From Methanobrevibacter sp. YE315 (GTDB taxonomy: Archaea; Methanobacteriota; Methanobacteria; Methanobacteriales; Methanobacteriaceae): a DNA stretch of 64,000 bases. Shown in pieces: positions 56,867-64,000 of the stretch (positions within the stretch are counted from its first letter, which is position 1; every line of letters begins with the position of its first letter). The translations under genes and the position numbers were made by a program. Location of the stretch: contig NZ_CP010834.1 in the NCBI RefSeq assembly GCF_001548675.1, positions 62,001 through 126,000 of the forward strand, in the 5' to 3' direction. Below the pieces are notes generated by a model that saw nothing but the letters and a program-made list of their open reading frames with translations, ran no database searches and was not told the DNA's origin.

Positions 56867-57367
56867 ATGGAATTTGATAAAGAGAAGTTCAAAACAGTTC
56901 TTTCATACATTATCAACAGATGTGAAAATAAAAAGAATGTTGGAAAAACCGTGATTTGCAAATTATTGTATTTTTCAGATTTCAATTATTATGAGAAATA
57001 TGAAACCTCCATAACCAATGAAACCTACATCAAATATGAAAGGGGTCCATACCCACAACACATTGATGAAATAATCGATGAGATGATAAATGACGAATCC
57101 ATCACAATCGAAAAAAAACCTTATTTTGGAACTACTATCCATAAACACTATTTAAAAGATGTTCCAGACCTATCAGCCCTAAACACTAAAGAGTTGAGTG
57201 TCATAAATGAAGTAATCGATGATTTAGGCGATTTGTCTGCAAAAGAAGTCAGTGAATACTCCCATGGGGACATGCCTTGGATGATTGCAGAGGATAATGA
57301 GGATTTAGACTACGAATATGTTTTCTACAGGGACCCTGAATACAGCGTTAGAGAATATGACAACTGA
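56867..57367 (+). CDS. Panacea-domain (DUF4065/SocA-like) antitoxin
   Basis: 166 aa. The Panacea core is visible: VLSYIINRC, KTVICKLLYFSDFNYYEKYETSIT and YIKYERGPYPQHIDEIIDEM, then AKEVSEYSHGDMPW near the end. Panacea domains neutralise many unrelated toxins by direct binding. The following gene encodes a RelE-like protein whose start overlaps this stop by 11 bases, a classic antitoxin-toxin order. A strong ribosome site AAAGGAGGG lies upstream. Confidence 0.85.
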   Translation: MEFDKEKFKTVLSYIINRCENKKNVGKTVICKLLYFSDFNYYEKYETSITNETYIKYERGPYPQHIDEIIDEMINDESITIEKKPYFGTTIHKHYLKDVPDLSALNTKELSVINEVIDDLGDLSAKEVSEYSHGDMPWMIAEDNEDLDYEYVFYRDPEYSVREYDN

Positions 57368-57755
57368 ATACACCATTAAGACTTATCCTAAATTTGATAA
57401 GGAATTTAAAAAACTCACCAAAAAGTGCCCATCACTTGAAGAGGACTTTGAAAGGTTAAAAAAGGTTTTACTTCTGGATTTGAAAAGGGGAGACCATAGA
57501 TTAACCCAAGATAGGTATAATCAGATTCCGGGTTTAGGTTCAAAAGTGAAATTTCCGGTTTTCAAAATCAAGAAATTCCGTTGCAAATCAATTAAGGAAG
57601 GAAACAGATCACCATTCAGATTCATATTCATATTAAGCAGAAAACATAACATAATATATTTCACAGAATGTTATTACAAATCCAAACAGGAAATAGAAAA
57701 CAAAAAAAGAATACAGGACATCTGTGCAAATTATGAAATATATTTTAATGAATAA
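57357..57755 (+). CDS. RelE/ParE-superfamily toxin-like protein
   Basis: 132 aa from ATG 57357 (an earlier in-frame ATG at 57318 lies inside the antitoxin gene). The pattern YPKFDKEFKKLTKKCPSLEE, a central basic stretch and FRFIFILSRKHNIIYFTECYYKSKQE is that of RelE-fold mRNA interferases or gyrase inhibitors. It is very lysine-rich. It is coupled to the Panacea antitoxin by an 11-base overlap. The target (ribosome-bound mRNA or other) cannot be told from sequence. Confidence 0.78.
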   Translation: MTTEYTIKTYPKFDKEFKKLTKKCPSLEEDFERLKKVLLLDLKRGDHRLTQDRYNQIPGLGSKVKFPVFKIKKFRCKSIKEGNRSPFRFIFILSRKHNIIYFTECYYKSKQEIENKKRIQDICANYEIYFNE

Positions 57756-57765
57756 ATTTCTATTG

Positions 57766-57829
57766 GAGTTGTGTTGAAATCAATAAGGTTGCGAACTATA
57801 TCATACGTTTTATACGAATTGTTCGTGTT
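57766..57829 (+). repeat. Dispersed element, copy D
   Basis: It begins GGAGTTGTGTTGAAATC, shares the middle GCGAACTATATCATACG with copy E, and ends with the identical 23-bp core. It lies between the toxin gene and the convergent TPR gene. The rest of 57756-57899 has no gene; a TATA-like CATTATATGAAA follows the core. Confidence 0.78.
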
Positions 57830-57899
57830 ATTTTTGGGTTTCATTATATGAAATTGTTTTTAAAAGTTAATATTTCAATAGCTAAGTCAGAGGTTAATC

Positions 57900-58643
57900 T
57901 TAATCAGATTTATTATTGATTACTTCAATTAGTTCACTTAATAATTCATTATTTTCATTCAATTCAAATGCTTTATTAATATAAGATAAAGCTTCATCAT
58001 ACTTTTCTAATTGAATTAATAATTGTGAAATGTTATATAAATATGCAAATTCGTTAGGATTAATTTCTGATGCTAATTTAAAGTATTCAAGTGCTTTTTC
58101 ATAATCCTCCAAATAAATACAGCAATAACCTAAATTCGAATAAAGAAAATGATGATTATATCCCAATTCCTGAGATTCTTCCAAGCAGACTAAAGCTTCA
58201 TCGTAGCGATTTAACATATTTAAAGCACTTCCTTTTATAGCTAAAATATAAGATTTTTTTCCAAATATAAATATGGAAATATTGGCAAATTTTAAAGCGA
58301 TTGAAAAATGGTCTTGTCTAAGAAAAAAACTAGCTAAACTGTTTAATGTAGGTTCAAGACACACCCATAATAAAAATAATAAAAAACCGAAAAATCCATA
58401 AGTCAAAATCCAATCATCGTTTTTTAGTCCGATATATATTTCAATGAAACAAACTACTATCATAATGTAATGTAAGAATTTATAAACTTTATTTAGGTCT
58501 AAAATTGCAAATTGGTAAAATAAAATAATGATAACTAAAGAAGATACGAAAATATTCCATAAACCGAAATTATAAGTGCATTGATAACATAAATTTGCGA
58601 TTAATAGTATTAAAAGAATGAAGTATTTAATCTTCTTATCCAT
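57900..58643 (-). CDS. Membrane protein with TPR repeats
   Basis: 247 aa. Four hydrophobic spans occupy residues 5-105 (for example YFILLILLIANLCYQ). The C-terminal half has about three TPR units (YDEALVCLEESQELGYNHHFLY, YEKALEYFKLASEINPNEFAYL, YDEALSYINKAFELNENNELL). It probably scaffolds protein contacts on the cytoplasmic membrane face. No partner is evident. Its base composition matches neighbours. There is no close ribosome site, and AT-rich DNA lies upstream. Confidence 0.8.
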   Translation of the reverse strand: MDKKIKYFILLILLIANLCYQCTYNFGLWNIFVSSLVIIILFYQFAILDLNKVYKFLHYIMIVVCFIEIYIGLKNDDWILTYGFFGFLLFLLWVCLEPTLNSLASFFLRQDHFSIALKFANISIFIFGKKSYILAIKGSALNMLNRYDEALVCLEESQELGYNHHFLYSNLGYCCIYLEDYEKALEYFKLASEINPNEFAYLYNISQLLIQLEKYDEALSYINKAFELNENNELLSELIEVINNKSD

Positions 58644-58727
58644 ATATATGCTTTGAGTTTAGGATAATATATTTATTTTCACTGGTGAAGGCCAAACAGT
58701 AAAATGAAATATGGAAATAATGAAAAG

Positions 58728-58796
58728 TATATTACCAAAAAACAGTTAAATATATTACCAAAAAATAGTTAAATATATTATCAAAAAATAGTTAAA
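58728..58796 (+). repeat. Three 23-bp tandem repeats before the DUF4143 ATPase
   Basis: Units at 58728-58750, 58751-58773 and 58774-58796 follow TATATTACC then AAAAAA(C/T)AGTTAAA, with only single-base changes. The array ends 12 bases before ATG 58809, and GAGG between the two acts as ribosome site. Each unit contains a TATA-like TATATTA, so this could be an array of promoters or an iterated operator. The remaining gap 58644-58727 holds nothing recognisable. Confidence 0.85.
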
Positions 58797-58808
58797 TGAG
58801 GCAGTTCT

Positions 58809-60083
58809 ATGGAATATATGGATAGGTATTTGGATGATGAACTAGAGCAATGGATGAATGTTATTGGTGCTGTGCTTATTGTTGGCCCTAAATGGTGTGG
58901 TAAAACAACCACCGCTGAACAATATGCCAAGAGTGTTTTAAAACTTCAAGATATTGACAGGCAAGAAGAATATCAAATGTGGCTGGACATCAGACCTTCA
59001 AAATTATTGGAGGGCGAAAAACCTAGGTTGATTGATGAATGGCAAATGGCACCGATTTTATGGGACGGTGTTAGAAACAGTGTTGATGAACTACAAGGTG
59101 AAGGATTATATATCCTAACAGGTTCCACAGTTGTTGACGAGTCTAAAATTATGCATTCAGGAACTGGTAGAATTCATAGGCTGCTTATGAGACCAATGAG
59201 CCTATATGAAAGCGGTGAATCGAACGGAAAAATTTCTATTGAGGGCATATTTAATAATCCAGATATTGACATTGATGGGATTGAATCCGATTTAACAATT
59301 GAGGATTTGATTTTTGCGGCATGCCGTGGAGGATGGCCAGATTCCATAAACAAAAAAAATAATAAAGATAAATTATTAATTGCTTATAATTATCTAGATA
59401 ATATATGTGAAACTGATATTTCTAATGTTGATGGTGTTAAACGTGATCCTGATAGGGTTAAAGTTATTTTAAAAGCTATTGCTAGGAATAATTCTACTTT
59501 AGCTAAGGATACTACAATAATGGCTGATATTTCTGCTAACTTTGGGGATATTAGCAAACCGACTTATTATTCCTATGTTGATTCCCTAAAACGCTTATTT
59601 GTTATTGAAGATTTAAGGGGTTGGGCTCCAAATATTAGGTCAAAGTCATCAATGAGGTCGGGCAATAAAAAAGTTTTCATAGATCCTTCAATTCCAGTAG
59701 CTGCTTTAAATATGAGTCCCGAAGCTTTTGATACAATTGATGGTTTAAAAACTTTTGGTTTTATTTTTGAAAATTTGTGTATTCGTGATTTGAGCGTGTA
59801 TACTTCTAAATTTGGAGGTTCAATATCTTATTATCATGATAATTCCGATGTTGAGGTCGATTGTGTTGTACACCTTAATGATGGAAGATATGCTTTAATT
59901 GAATGTAAATTAGGCAAAACTAAGATAGAGGAAGGTGCTCAAAATTTACTGAAAGTAAATAAATTGATTGAAGCTAACGACCAGGTTAGAAATCCTAGTT
60001 TTTTAGCAGTTTTAACTGGAGGAGAGGTAGCACATACTCGTCCAGATGGTATTAAAGTTATTCCGATAGGTTGTTTAAAATAA
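58809..60083 (+). CDS. AAA_14/DUF4143-type ATPase
   Basis: 424 aa. It has Walker A VGPKWCGKTTTAEQYAKS near residues 26-43, a Walker B-like PRLIDEWQ, then GSTVVD and GTGRIHRLLMRPMSLYESGES. The C-terminal DUF4143 domain ends with a nuclease-like EVDCVVHLNDGRYALIECKLGK motif (D, E, K residues resembling PD-(D/E)XK). These ATPases are common and often laterally moved in archaea and bacteria; function is unsettled, with defence or toxin-antitoxin-like roles proposed. Three tandem repeats sit directly upstream and a dispersed element downstream. Confidence 0.88.
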   Translation: MEYMDRYLDDELEQWMNVIGAVLIVGPKWCGKTTTAEQYAKSVLKLQDIDRQEEYQMWLDIRPSKLLEGEKPRLIDEWQMAPILWDGVRNSVDELQGEGLYILTGSTVVDESKIMHSGTGRIHRLLMRPMSLYESGESNGKISIEGIFNNPDIDIDGIESDLTIEDLIFAACRGGWPDSINKKNNKDKLLIAYNYLDNICETDISNVDGVKRDPDRVKVILKAIARNNSTLAKDTTIMADISANFGDISKPTYYSYVDSLKRLFVIEDLRGWAPNIRSKSSMRSGNKKVFIDPSIPVAALNMSPEAFDTIDGLKTFGFIFENLCIRDLSVYTSKFGGSISYYHDNSDVEVDCVVHLNDGRYALIECKLGKTKIEEGAQNLLKVNKLIEANDQVRNPSFLAVLTGGEVAHTRPDGIKVIPIGCLK

Positions 60084-60127
60084 GTAGAGATTAATTCGGC
60101 AAATATATTATAAAAATTAATAATTTG

Positions 60128-60195
60128 GAGTTTTAGTACTTGAAATCGATAAGGTTGCTAACTATATCATACGTTTTATACGAATTGTTCGTGTT
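60128..60195 (+). repeat. Dispersed element, copy E
   Basis: The most complete copy: GAGTTTTAGTACTTGAAATC, then AAGGTTGC, CTATATCATACG and the 23-bp core, followed by T6. It lies after the DUF4143 ATPase gene. The rest of 60084-60305 is AT-rich, with TATA-like stretches near 60208-60222 and no gene. Confidence 0.78.
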
Positions 60196-60305
60196 TTTTA
60201 GTCTTTATTATAATAAAATAATTTTTTTATTAGTTTAATAAATATTTAGGTATGACTAAAAATATAAATAAGAAGTAAACGAACATTAATATTAAGGGTG
60301 ATTGG

Positions 60306-60710
60306 ATGAATAAAAAAATTACTGTAGATGTTTTAATGGGTATCGCAATTATATTGGAATTCCTTAGTCTTCCTATTTTAATTCATGAAATTGTGGGAAT
60401 AGGATTATTATTTTTAATTATATTACATTTAAAATTCAATAAAAACTATTTTAAAGCAATACCTAAAGGAAAATACAATCTTAAAAGAACCATAGATCTT
60501 ATCGTAAATATGGGTTTGCTGATTTCTTTATCAATAACCATCATTTCAGGTATTCTTTCCAGCCAAAAATCATTAAAAAGTTTGAAAATTGGAAATCATA
60601 AAGTTTCACATATCCACAAATCCTCTTCAATTTTCAGTCTAATATTTCTAGGATTGCATTTGCTGACTACCCGTAAAAAATTATTGAGAGAAATGAAGAA
60701 ATCGCATTGA
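60306..60710 (+). CDS. DUF4405 membrane protein, cytochrome b-like
   Basis: 134 aa with four hydrophobic spans. Histidines sit within or at the ends of spans (ILIHEIVGIGLLFLIILHL and HKVSHIHKSSSIFSLIFLGLHLL), the arrangement seen in DUF4405, a family related to b-type cytochromes. Haem binding is inferred only; Methanobrevibacter is thought to lack membrane cytochromes, so the histidines may serve another purpose. GGTGATT before ATG 60306 is the ribosome site. Confidence 0.7.
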   Translation: MNKKITVDVLMGIAIILEFLSLPILIHEIVGIGLLFLIILHLKFNKNYFKAIPKGKYNLKRTIDLIVNMGLLISLSITIISGILSSQKSLKSLKIGNHKVSHIHKSSSIFSLIFLGLHLLTTRKKLLREMKKSH

Positions 60711-60768
60711 TTTTATGGTTAATCTCATTTTAAGATAGTTCTTGGTAACTATTAAATTTTATACAATA

Positions 60769-61643
60769 CTACTTTGTTTTTGTTCCGTATTTGCCATATC
60801 CTTCTTGTAAGTTTAATCTTTCTCTCAGTTCGCTGCTTGGACACAACTTTTTACTGAAGAGGTCCATTATTTGATGAATTCTTATTAGATAATCTTCATT
60901 GCTTGCTAATTTTGTTCGTTCGTCATCGTACCAAATGTTATCTTCCAATCCTACGCGGACACCGTGTCCTGTTGCTATGGATATGGCGTTTGTTGGTAAC
61001 TGAAATCTACCGATAGCACCCATAGAAAATATTGTATCCTTAGGTAAATTTACCACTAAAGCCCCGGACTGTAAAAGTGTGGGTTGTGCTCCGGCAATAT
61101 TTCCTAAAATGATATTTGCGTAATGTGGTGGATGCAGCATTCCTTTTTTTGTCAAATATTCTGCATAATTTATCATTCCAAGATCAAAAATTTCCAACTC
61201 TGGCTTGATACCTTTCTCATTCATCTTGGCCACTATATCCTGTATCATCTGTGGCTCATTTGTACTGATTGTTCTGTTAAAATTCAATGAGCTAAGTGTA
61301 AGACTGGCCATATCAGGCTTTGCCATACCTGACAGGTTCAATACATCGGTTCTTTTGGAAAACTCGCCATACGCTCTGCCGCTTGTAGTAACTGCAATAA
61401 TTAAATCTGGAGCAAACTCGCGTATTCCTAAAATAATTTCTTCAAACTCCTCTTTTTTCCAGCAAGGTTTTCCTGTAGTTCTGTCACGAGCATGCAAATG
61501 AACACTGGTTATGCCTATTTCACAAGCGCGACGAACGTCTTCGATTATTTCTTCAGGTGATATTGGGATAAATGGGGTATCTTTTTTTGCATCAACACTC
61601 CTGTCGGAGCAAAATTTATGATAATCCTGTCCATATTAGTCAT
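60769..61643 (-). pseudogene. DUF849/BKACE-type beta-keto acid cleavage enzyme, broken by one-base deletion
   Basis: From ATG 61643 the frame reads DRIIINFAPTGV, then runs out of register near 61594-61599. The next frame continues DAKKDTPFIPISPEEIIEDV and VHLHARDRTTGKP through to a stop at 60769. Alignment to the usual N-terminal pattern needs one extra base, so a single base is missing. Beyond that the protein is complete (about 290 aa), with metal-ligand HLHARD and the GxGxR-like end region. Family members cleave beta-keto acids with acetyl-CoA; the substrate here is unknown. An N-terminally short product could start at 61497 (MHARDR) but would lose the first barrel strand. Confidence 0.8.
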
Positions 61644-61967
61644 GATAAATAATTCCTATCATTTGTTTTATTTTTGGGTTCTTTTTATAACCCTATAACG
61701 AGTTTCACAAAATTATCTTTCGTTAAATGTTTGTTTAAAGAATTAAATTAAACCCTTAATATTCTTTCTTATTTTACTTATTTAAATGGTTTATCATTAT
61801 CAAAAGGAAGATGAAACATTCCACATCCCATCACTGATTTTCCAAAATGAAAAAGTTAGTAAGTATGGAAATTATTTGTTTCTTTTTTGGTCAAGTATTT
61901 TAAACGAAAATTTTATTTATGTTTTTTTTAATACCTATTTATAAAGAGGGTTTTTGGAGGTGAAAAT
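61644..61967. other. Intergenic gap without a convincing gene
   Basis: 324 bp between the broken BKACE gene and a small membrane protein gene. A 52-codon frame from 61786 exists but has no ribosome site and unnatural composition. TTTTTTTTAATACCTATTTATAAAG near 61922-61946 may contain the promoter of the next gene. Nothing else is recognisable. Confidence 0.5.
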
Positions 61968-62195
61968 ATGGATTCCGGAAAAATTCTTGCAATCATTGGT
62001 TATCTTCTTGCAATATGTTTCCCACTAATTGGTATAATCTATGGTTTGATATTATACTTCGCTAAAGGCGATGACGCATATATCAAAAAGCATGCGAAAT
62101 ATATCATTATCGTTGGTTTAGTATTGCTCTGTATATCATTTGTATTAATGATGGTATATAATATATCAGTGTTTACATTTTATCAATTAAAATAA
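61968..62195 (+). CDS. Small two-span membrane protein
   Basis: 75 aa. Two hydrophobic segments (ILAIIGYLLAICFPLIGIIYG and YIIIVGLVLLCISFVLMMV) are joined by a charged loop (GDDAYIKKHAKY). It resembles short DUF4870-type proteins but is not assigned firmly. An ideal ribosome site GGAGGTGA precedes the ATG, so it is clearly translated. Confidence 0.75.
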   Translation: MDSGKILAIIGYLLAICFPLIGIIYGLILYFAKGDDAYIKKHAKYIIIVGLVLLCISFVLMMVYNISVFTFYQLK

Positions 62196-62231
62196 TTCCA
62201 CTTTTTCTTTTCTTTTTTTTTTAAAATAAGA

Positions 62232-62837
62232 TTAGTTTGTATTTTTGCCTATTTTTTCAGCTTTTAACTTGTAATTTTCACGATTATTTAATATCAGTTC
62301 CTTATGATAGGTGGTTTCGTCGAATATATGGATATTAGTTTTTTTGGTTTTTCCGGCCATGCGGTCTTTTATGAATATTGTTTCCAATGCTTTTATCTTT
62401 CCATCATTTTTTAAATCTTCATAGCTGCTTCCTGCACTAATTAAGAAATTTGTCACATCCATGGTTTTCATTGTAGCCGGACTTCCATCTTCATGCTCGT
62501 ATTTGAATCCTTTGGTGAATACTCTAGCAAAATATCCTACTAATTTTGCCGGTGCATCCATCCAGAATAATGGAAATATGAATGTCAATATTACTGCATT
62601 GTTTATTTTTTCCTGTTCAATCTGTATATCCTCGGATAATGGTGAGGGGATATTATTGTTTTCTCTCAGGTATTCTTCTTCTGTGATGTCTGGATTAAAA
62701 TTGGATTCATATAAATCTGTTATCGTGTATTGAATATTATTTTCATTTAACCCTTGAATGTATCCCTCTTTTATTTCATGTGTGATTGATTTTTTACTTG
62801 GATGAGCATAAATTATGTGTACTTTTGGGTTTGCCAT
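62232..62837 (-). CDS. NAD(P)H:quinone oxidoreductase / flavodoxin-fold reductase
   Basis: 201 aa of the flavodoxin_2 family: VHIIYAHPSKKSITHEIKEGY at the N-terminus and LTFIFPLFWMDAPAKLVGYFARVFTKGF in the middle. Members bind FMN or FAD and reduce quinones or drug-like electrophiles with two electrons. No signal peptide. It stands alone, convergent with the small membrane protein gene, and fits the redox theme of the region. Confidence 0.88.
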   Translation of the reverse strand: MANPKVHIIYAHPSKKSITHEIKEGYIQGLNENNIQYTITDLYESNFNPDITEEEYLRENNNIPSPLSEDIQIEQEKINNAVILTFIFPLFWMDAPAKLVGYFARVFTKGFKYEHEDGSPATMKTMDVTNFLISAGSSYEDLKNDGKIKALETIFIKDRMAGKTKKTNIHIFDETTYHKELILNNRENYKLKAEKIGKNTN

Positions 62838-62911
62838 GATTGATACTTTTTATTTTCATGGTTTAAAAAATTATTAGAAAGACGGTTCTTATAAGTAAAA
62901 TAAAAAATGGG

Positions 62912-63454
62912 TTATTCCCCACCGTATTTTTCTTTCAGCTCTTCTTTTTCGGTTGCGATTTTTCCTTCCAGGGTACCTATTAAATGGTCTGTTTTTTCTT
63001 TAAGGGCCGCAACATCTTCTTCATAATCAGCTAATTCAAGATTATCCTCATAAACATCCTGAAGATTTGTAATCAAATCATTTTTAGCCATTAATATTTT
63101 TAATTGTGTCCTTAAGTATATTTCCTCTAGAATGCTGGATGCCTTATATAGAATCATGTCTTCAGGCCCTTCTTCATTTTTAATTTCTAAAGCAATTTCT
63201 TCTGATAACTCGTCAATTTCCAAATCAGCATCTTTTAAAGCTTTATCAACGCTTTTTTCCGCTGATTTAAGGTAGGATTGTAGTTTTTTTTCATTTCTGG
63301 ATTTTTTCCTTTCCAGTCTTCTTTCCTGGAATCTGATTTTGGCATTTGCACCTCTTTCGCTGGCTTTTAATATTGTTTCTTCTCTTTTGATTTCGTCGGT
63401 GTCCTTAATTTCATTGACTTTTTCTTGAAATGTTTTTTCATCATCAGAAGACAT
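62912..63454 (-). CDS. Coiled-coil hypothetical protein
   Basis: 180 aa, very rich in E, K, D and L, predicted largely helical and coiled coil (RFQERRLERKKSRNEKKLQSY, AALKEKTDHLIGTLEGK). No cysteine, no signal and no membrane span. No known family is recognised. A minus-strand ribosome-like GGGTGA precedes the ATG. It may be a structural or DNA/membrane-associated factor; function unknown. Confidence 0.75.
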   Translation of the reverse strand: MSSDDEKTFQEKVNEIKDTDEIKREETILKASERGANAKIRFQERRLERKKSRNEKKLQSYLKSAEKSVDKALKDADLEIDELSEEIALEIKNEEGPEDMILYKASSILEEIYLRTQLKILMAKNDLITNLQDVYEDNLELADYEEDVAALKEKTDHLIGTLEGKIATEKEELKEKYGGE

Positions 63455-63752
63455 TTTTTTTCACCCGAATATCTTTTTAGTACTGGAATGTACAGATTTT
63501 ATAGTTCATATGTGAATTTTTATATATAAACAAGTATTAATATTTATATGTAAATAATGAATTATATTTACGAATGTTTAAAATTTATCGAAAAATATCA
63601 GAATATTACAATATTAAGTGTTTAGGGATAAAATATCTTTTCAAAAAGACAGAATATATTGTTTTTGACCTGTTCATATGCGACTTAAGATGCATCAACT
63701 GATAATGTATCTGTTTTGATAAGGTATTGCTCAAGACTATTGGAGGGATTTT
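63455..63752. other. Divergent intergenic region before the last gene
   Basis: About 300 bp, AT-rich. TATATATAAACAAG near 63520-63533 can act as TATA for either neighbour. A 13-codon frame (63677-63718) begins ATGCGACTT and ends TGA. GGAGGG at 63742-63747 is a strong ribosome site for the partial gene that follows. No other gene is seen. Confidence 0.4.
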
Positions 63753-64000
63753 ATTTCTAAAAGTCATTCACGATTACAACAAAGGCAACACAGGTATAGG
63801 CGACACAGGTATAGGCGTCGAGCGGATAGGGCCATTAAGAAAAGCCCACCATGGAAAGAGTATAATTTACATATTACCATATTGATTTTAGTCATTATCT
63901 CAATGGCCATTGGTGTTATAGATATTAAGATAACCGACACTATCAGTTTCTTGTTATTGCCTTTAATATACTCATTGGTATTGGGATTAGCTCTTTATTT
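63753..64000 (+). CDS. Membrane protein, partial, with apparent ATT start
   Basis: An open frame follows GGAGGG by six bases, but the codon at the expected start is ATT, and no in-frame ATG, GTG or TTG occurs before the first membrane span. The N-terminal region is arginine-rich, with two near-copies of a 15-base unit (CACAGGTATAGGCGA) encoding RHRYRRHRYRRR. Two hydrophobic spans follow (HITILILVIISMAIGVI and SFLLLPLIYSLVLGLALY), then the window ends. It resembles the start of DUF3100-type membrane proteins, with low certainty. The start could also be broken by mutation. Confidence 0.5.
   Translation, partial: MSKSHSRLQQRQHRYRRHRYRRRADRAIKKSPPWKEYNLHITILILVIISMAIGVIDIKITDTISFLLLPLIYSLVLGLALY

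Noticed and set aside
60306-60710. Reading the DUF4405 protein as a true b-type cytochrome
   Set aside because: Histidines are suggestive, but the host group is thought to lack membrane cytochromes and no haem genes are in view, so I kept only the family-level call.
61786-61944. 52-codon frame in the gap before the small membrane protein gene
   Set aside because: No ribosome site, composition unlike neighbours, and it ends where the promoter of the next gene should be.
1-64000. tRNA, rRNA, CRISPR or transposase genes
   Set aside because: I scanned the larger gaps by eye and saw no cloverleaf, rRNA, regular spacer array or transposase frame; a covariance search would be needed to exclude small RNAs.

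Overview
The window looks like a chromosome segment of a gut- or rumen-type Methanobrevibacter (order Methanobacteriales). The DNA is AT-rich. It carries methanogen-only genes: hdrA, a coenzyme B (aks/leu-like) cluster, a probable methanogenesis marker 11 gene, an archaeoflavoprotein of the H4MPT pathway, and an F420H2-oxidase-type flavodiiron protein. It also has archaeal RPA, RadA and SHMT, a bacterial-type MetK, and large adhesin-like surface proteins, a combination typical of this genus. Ribosome binding sites are mostly GGAGGTGAT variants. Many genes start at an ATG just after a GGTGAT or GTGAT motif, and this decides several starts. I see no rRNA, tRNA, CRISPR array or insertion sequence.

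Layout. (1) 1-4718, minus: two paralogous tandem glycosyltransferases and a methyltransferase-like coiled-coil protein. (2) 4952-9188, minus: a compact operon of homoaconitase/IPM dehydratase large and small subunits, the matching dehydrogenase, a 38-aa membrane protein, ribH and methanogenesis marker 11. (3) 9273-21846: a cell-surface polysaccharide region with a DUF2264 protein, UDP-ManNAc dehydrogenase, the four dTDP-rhamnose genes, a secreted barnase-like RNase with its barstar inhibitor inside that operon, two half-size membrane proteins, a TagF/TagB-like transferase, three GT2 enzymes and a polyprenyl-phosphate sugar transferase. (4) 22002-41549: housekeeping and information genes (RPA, RadA, AEC transporter, HdrA, MetK, GlyA plus DmrX-like flavoprotein, IleS, PurL, MoeA, M50 protease). 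(5) 41685-48938: two adhesin-like beta-helix proteins. (6) 49050-64000: an accessory and redox-stress island. It holds rubrerythrin and FprA, a frameshifted aldo/keto reductase, LtrA, a C_GCAxxG_C_C protein, HxlR with a zinc macrodomain and a SirTM-type sirtuin, a flavin oxidase-like protein, a Panacea antitoxin with a RelE-like toxin, a TPR membrane protein, a DUF4143 ATPase, DUF4405, a frameshifted DUF849/BKACE gene, a quinone reductase and small membrane proteins.

The most striking unexplained signal is in the accessory island. A repeat of about 65 bp ends in a conserved core containing the inverted repeat ACGAATTGTTCGT. Four copies (53.2, 53.8, 57.8 and 60.1 kb) lie in the same orientation in intergenic gaps, and the core alone also occurs at 50.8 kb between fprA and the aldo/keto reductase. 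Other items worth attention are the archaeal barnase/barstar pair, the SirTM-macrodomain operon without its usual lipoyl-carrier partners, a Panacea/RelE pair, three perfect 23-bp tandem repeats just before the DUF4143 ATPase, and a hairpin leader before ileS. All functional calls come from reading protein sequences and from memory of families. No database search was run.
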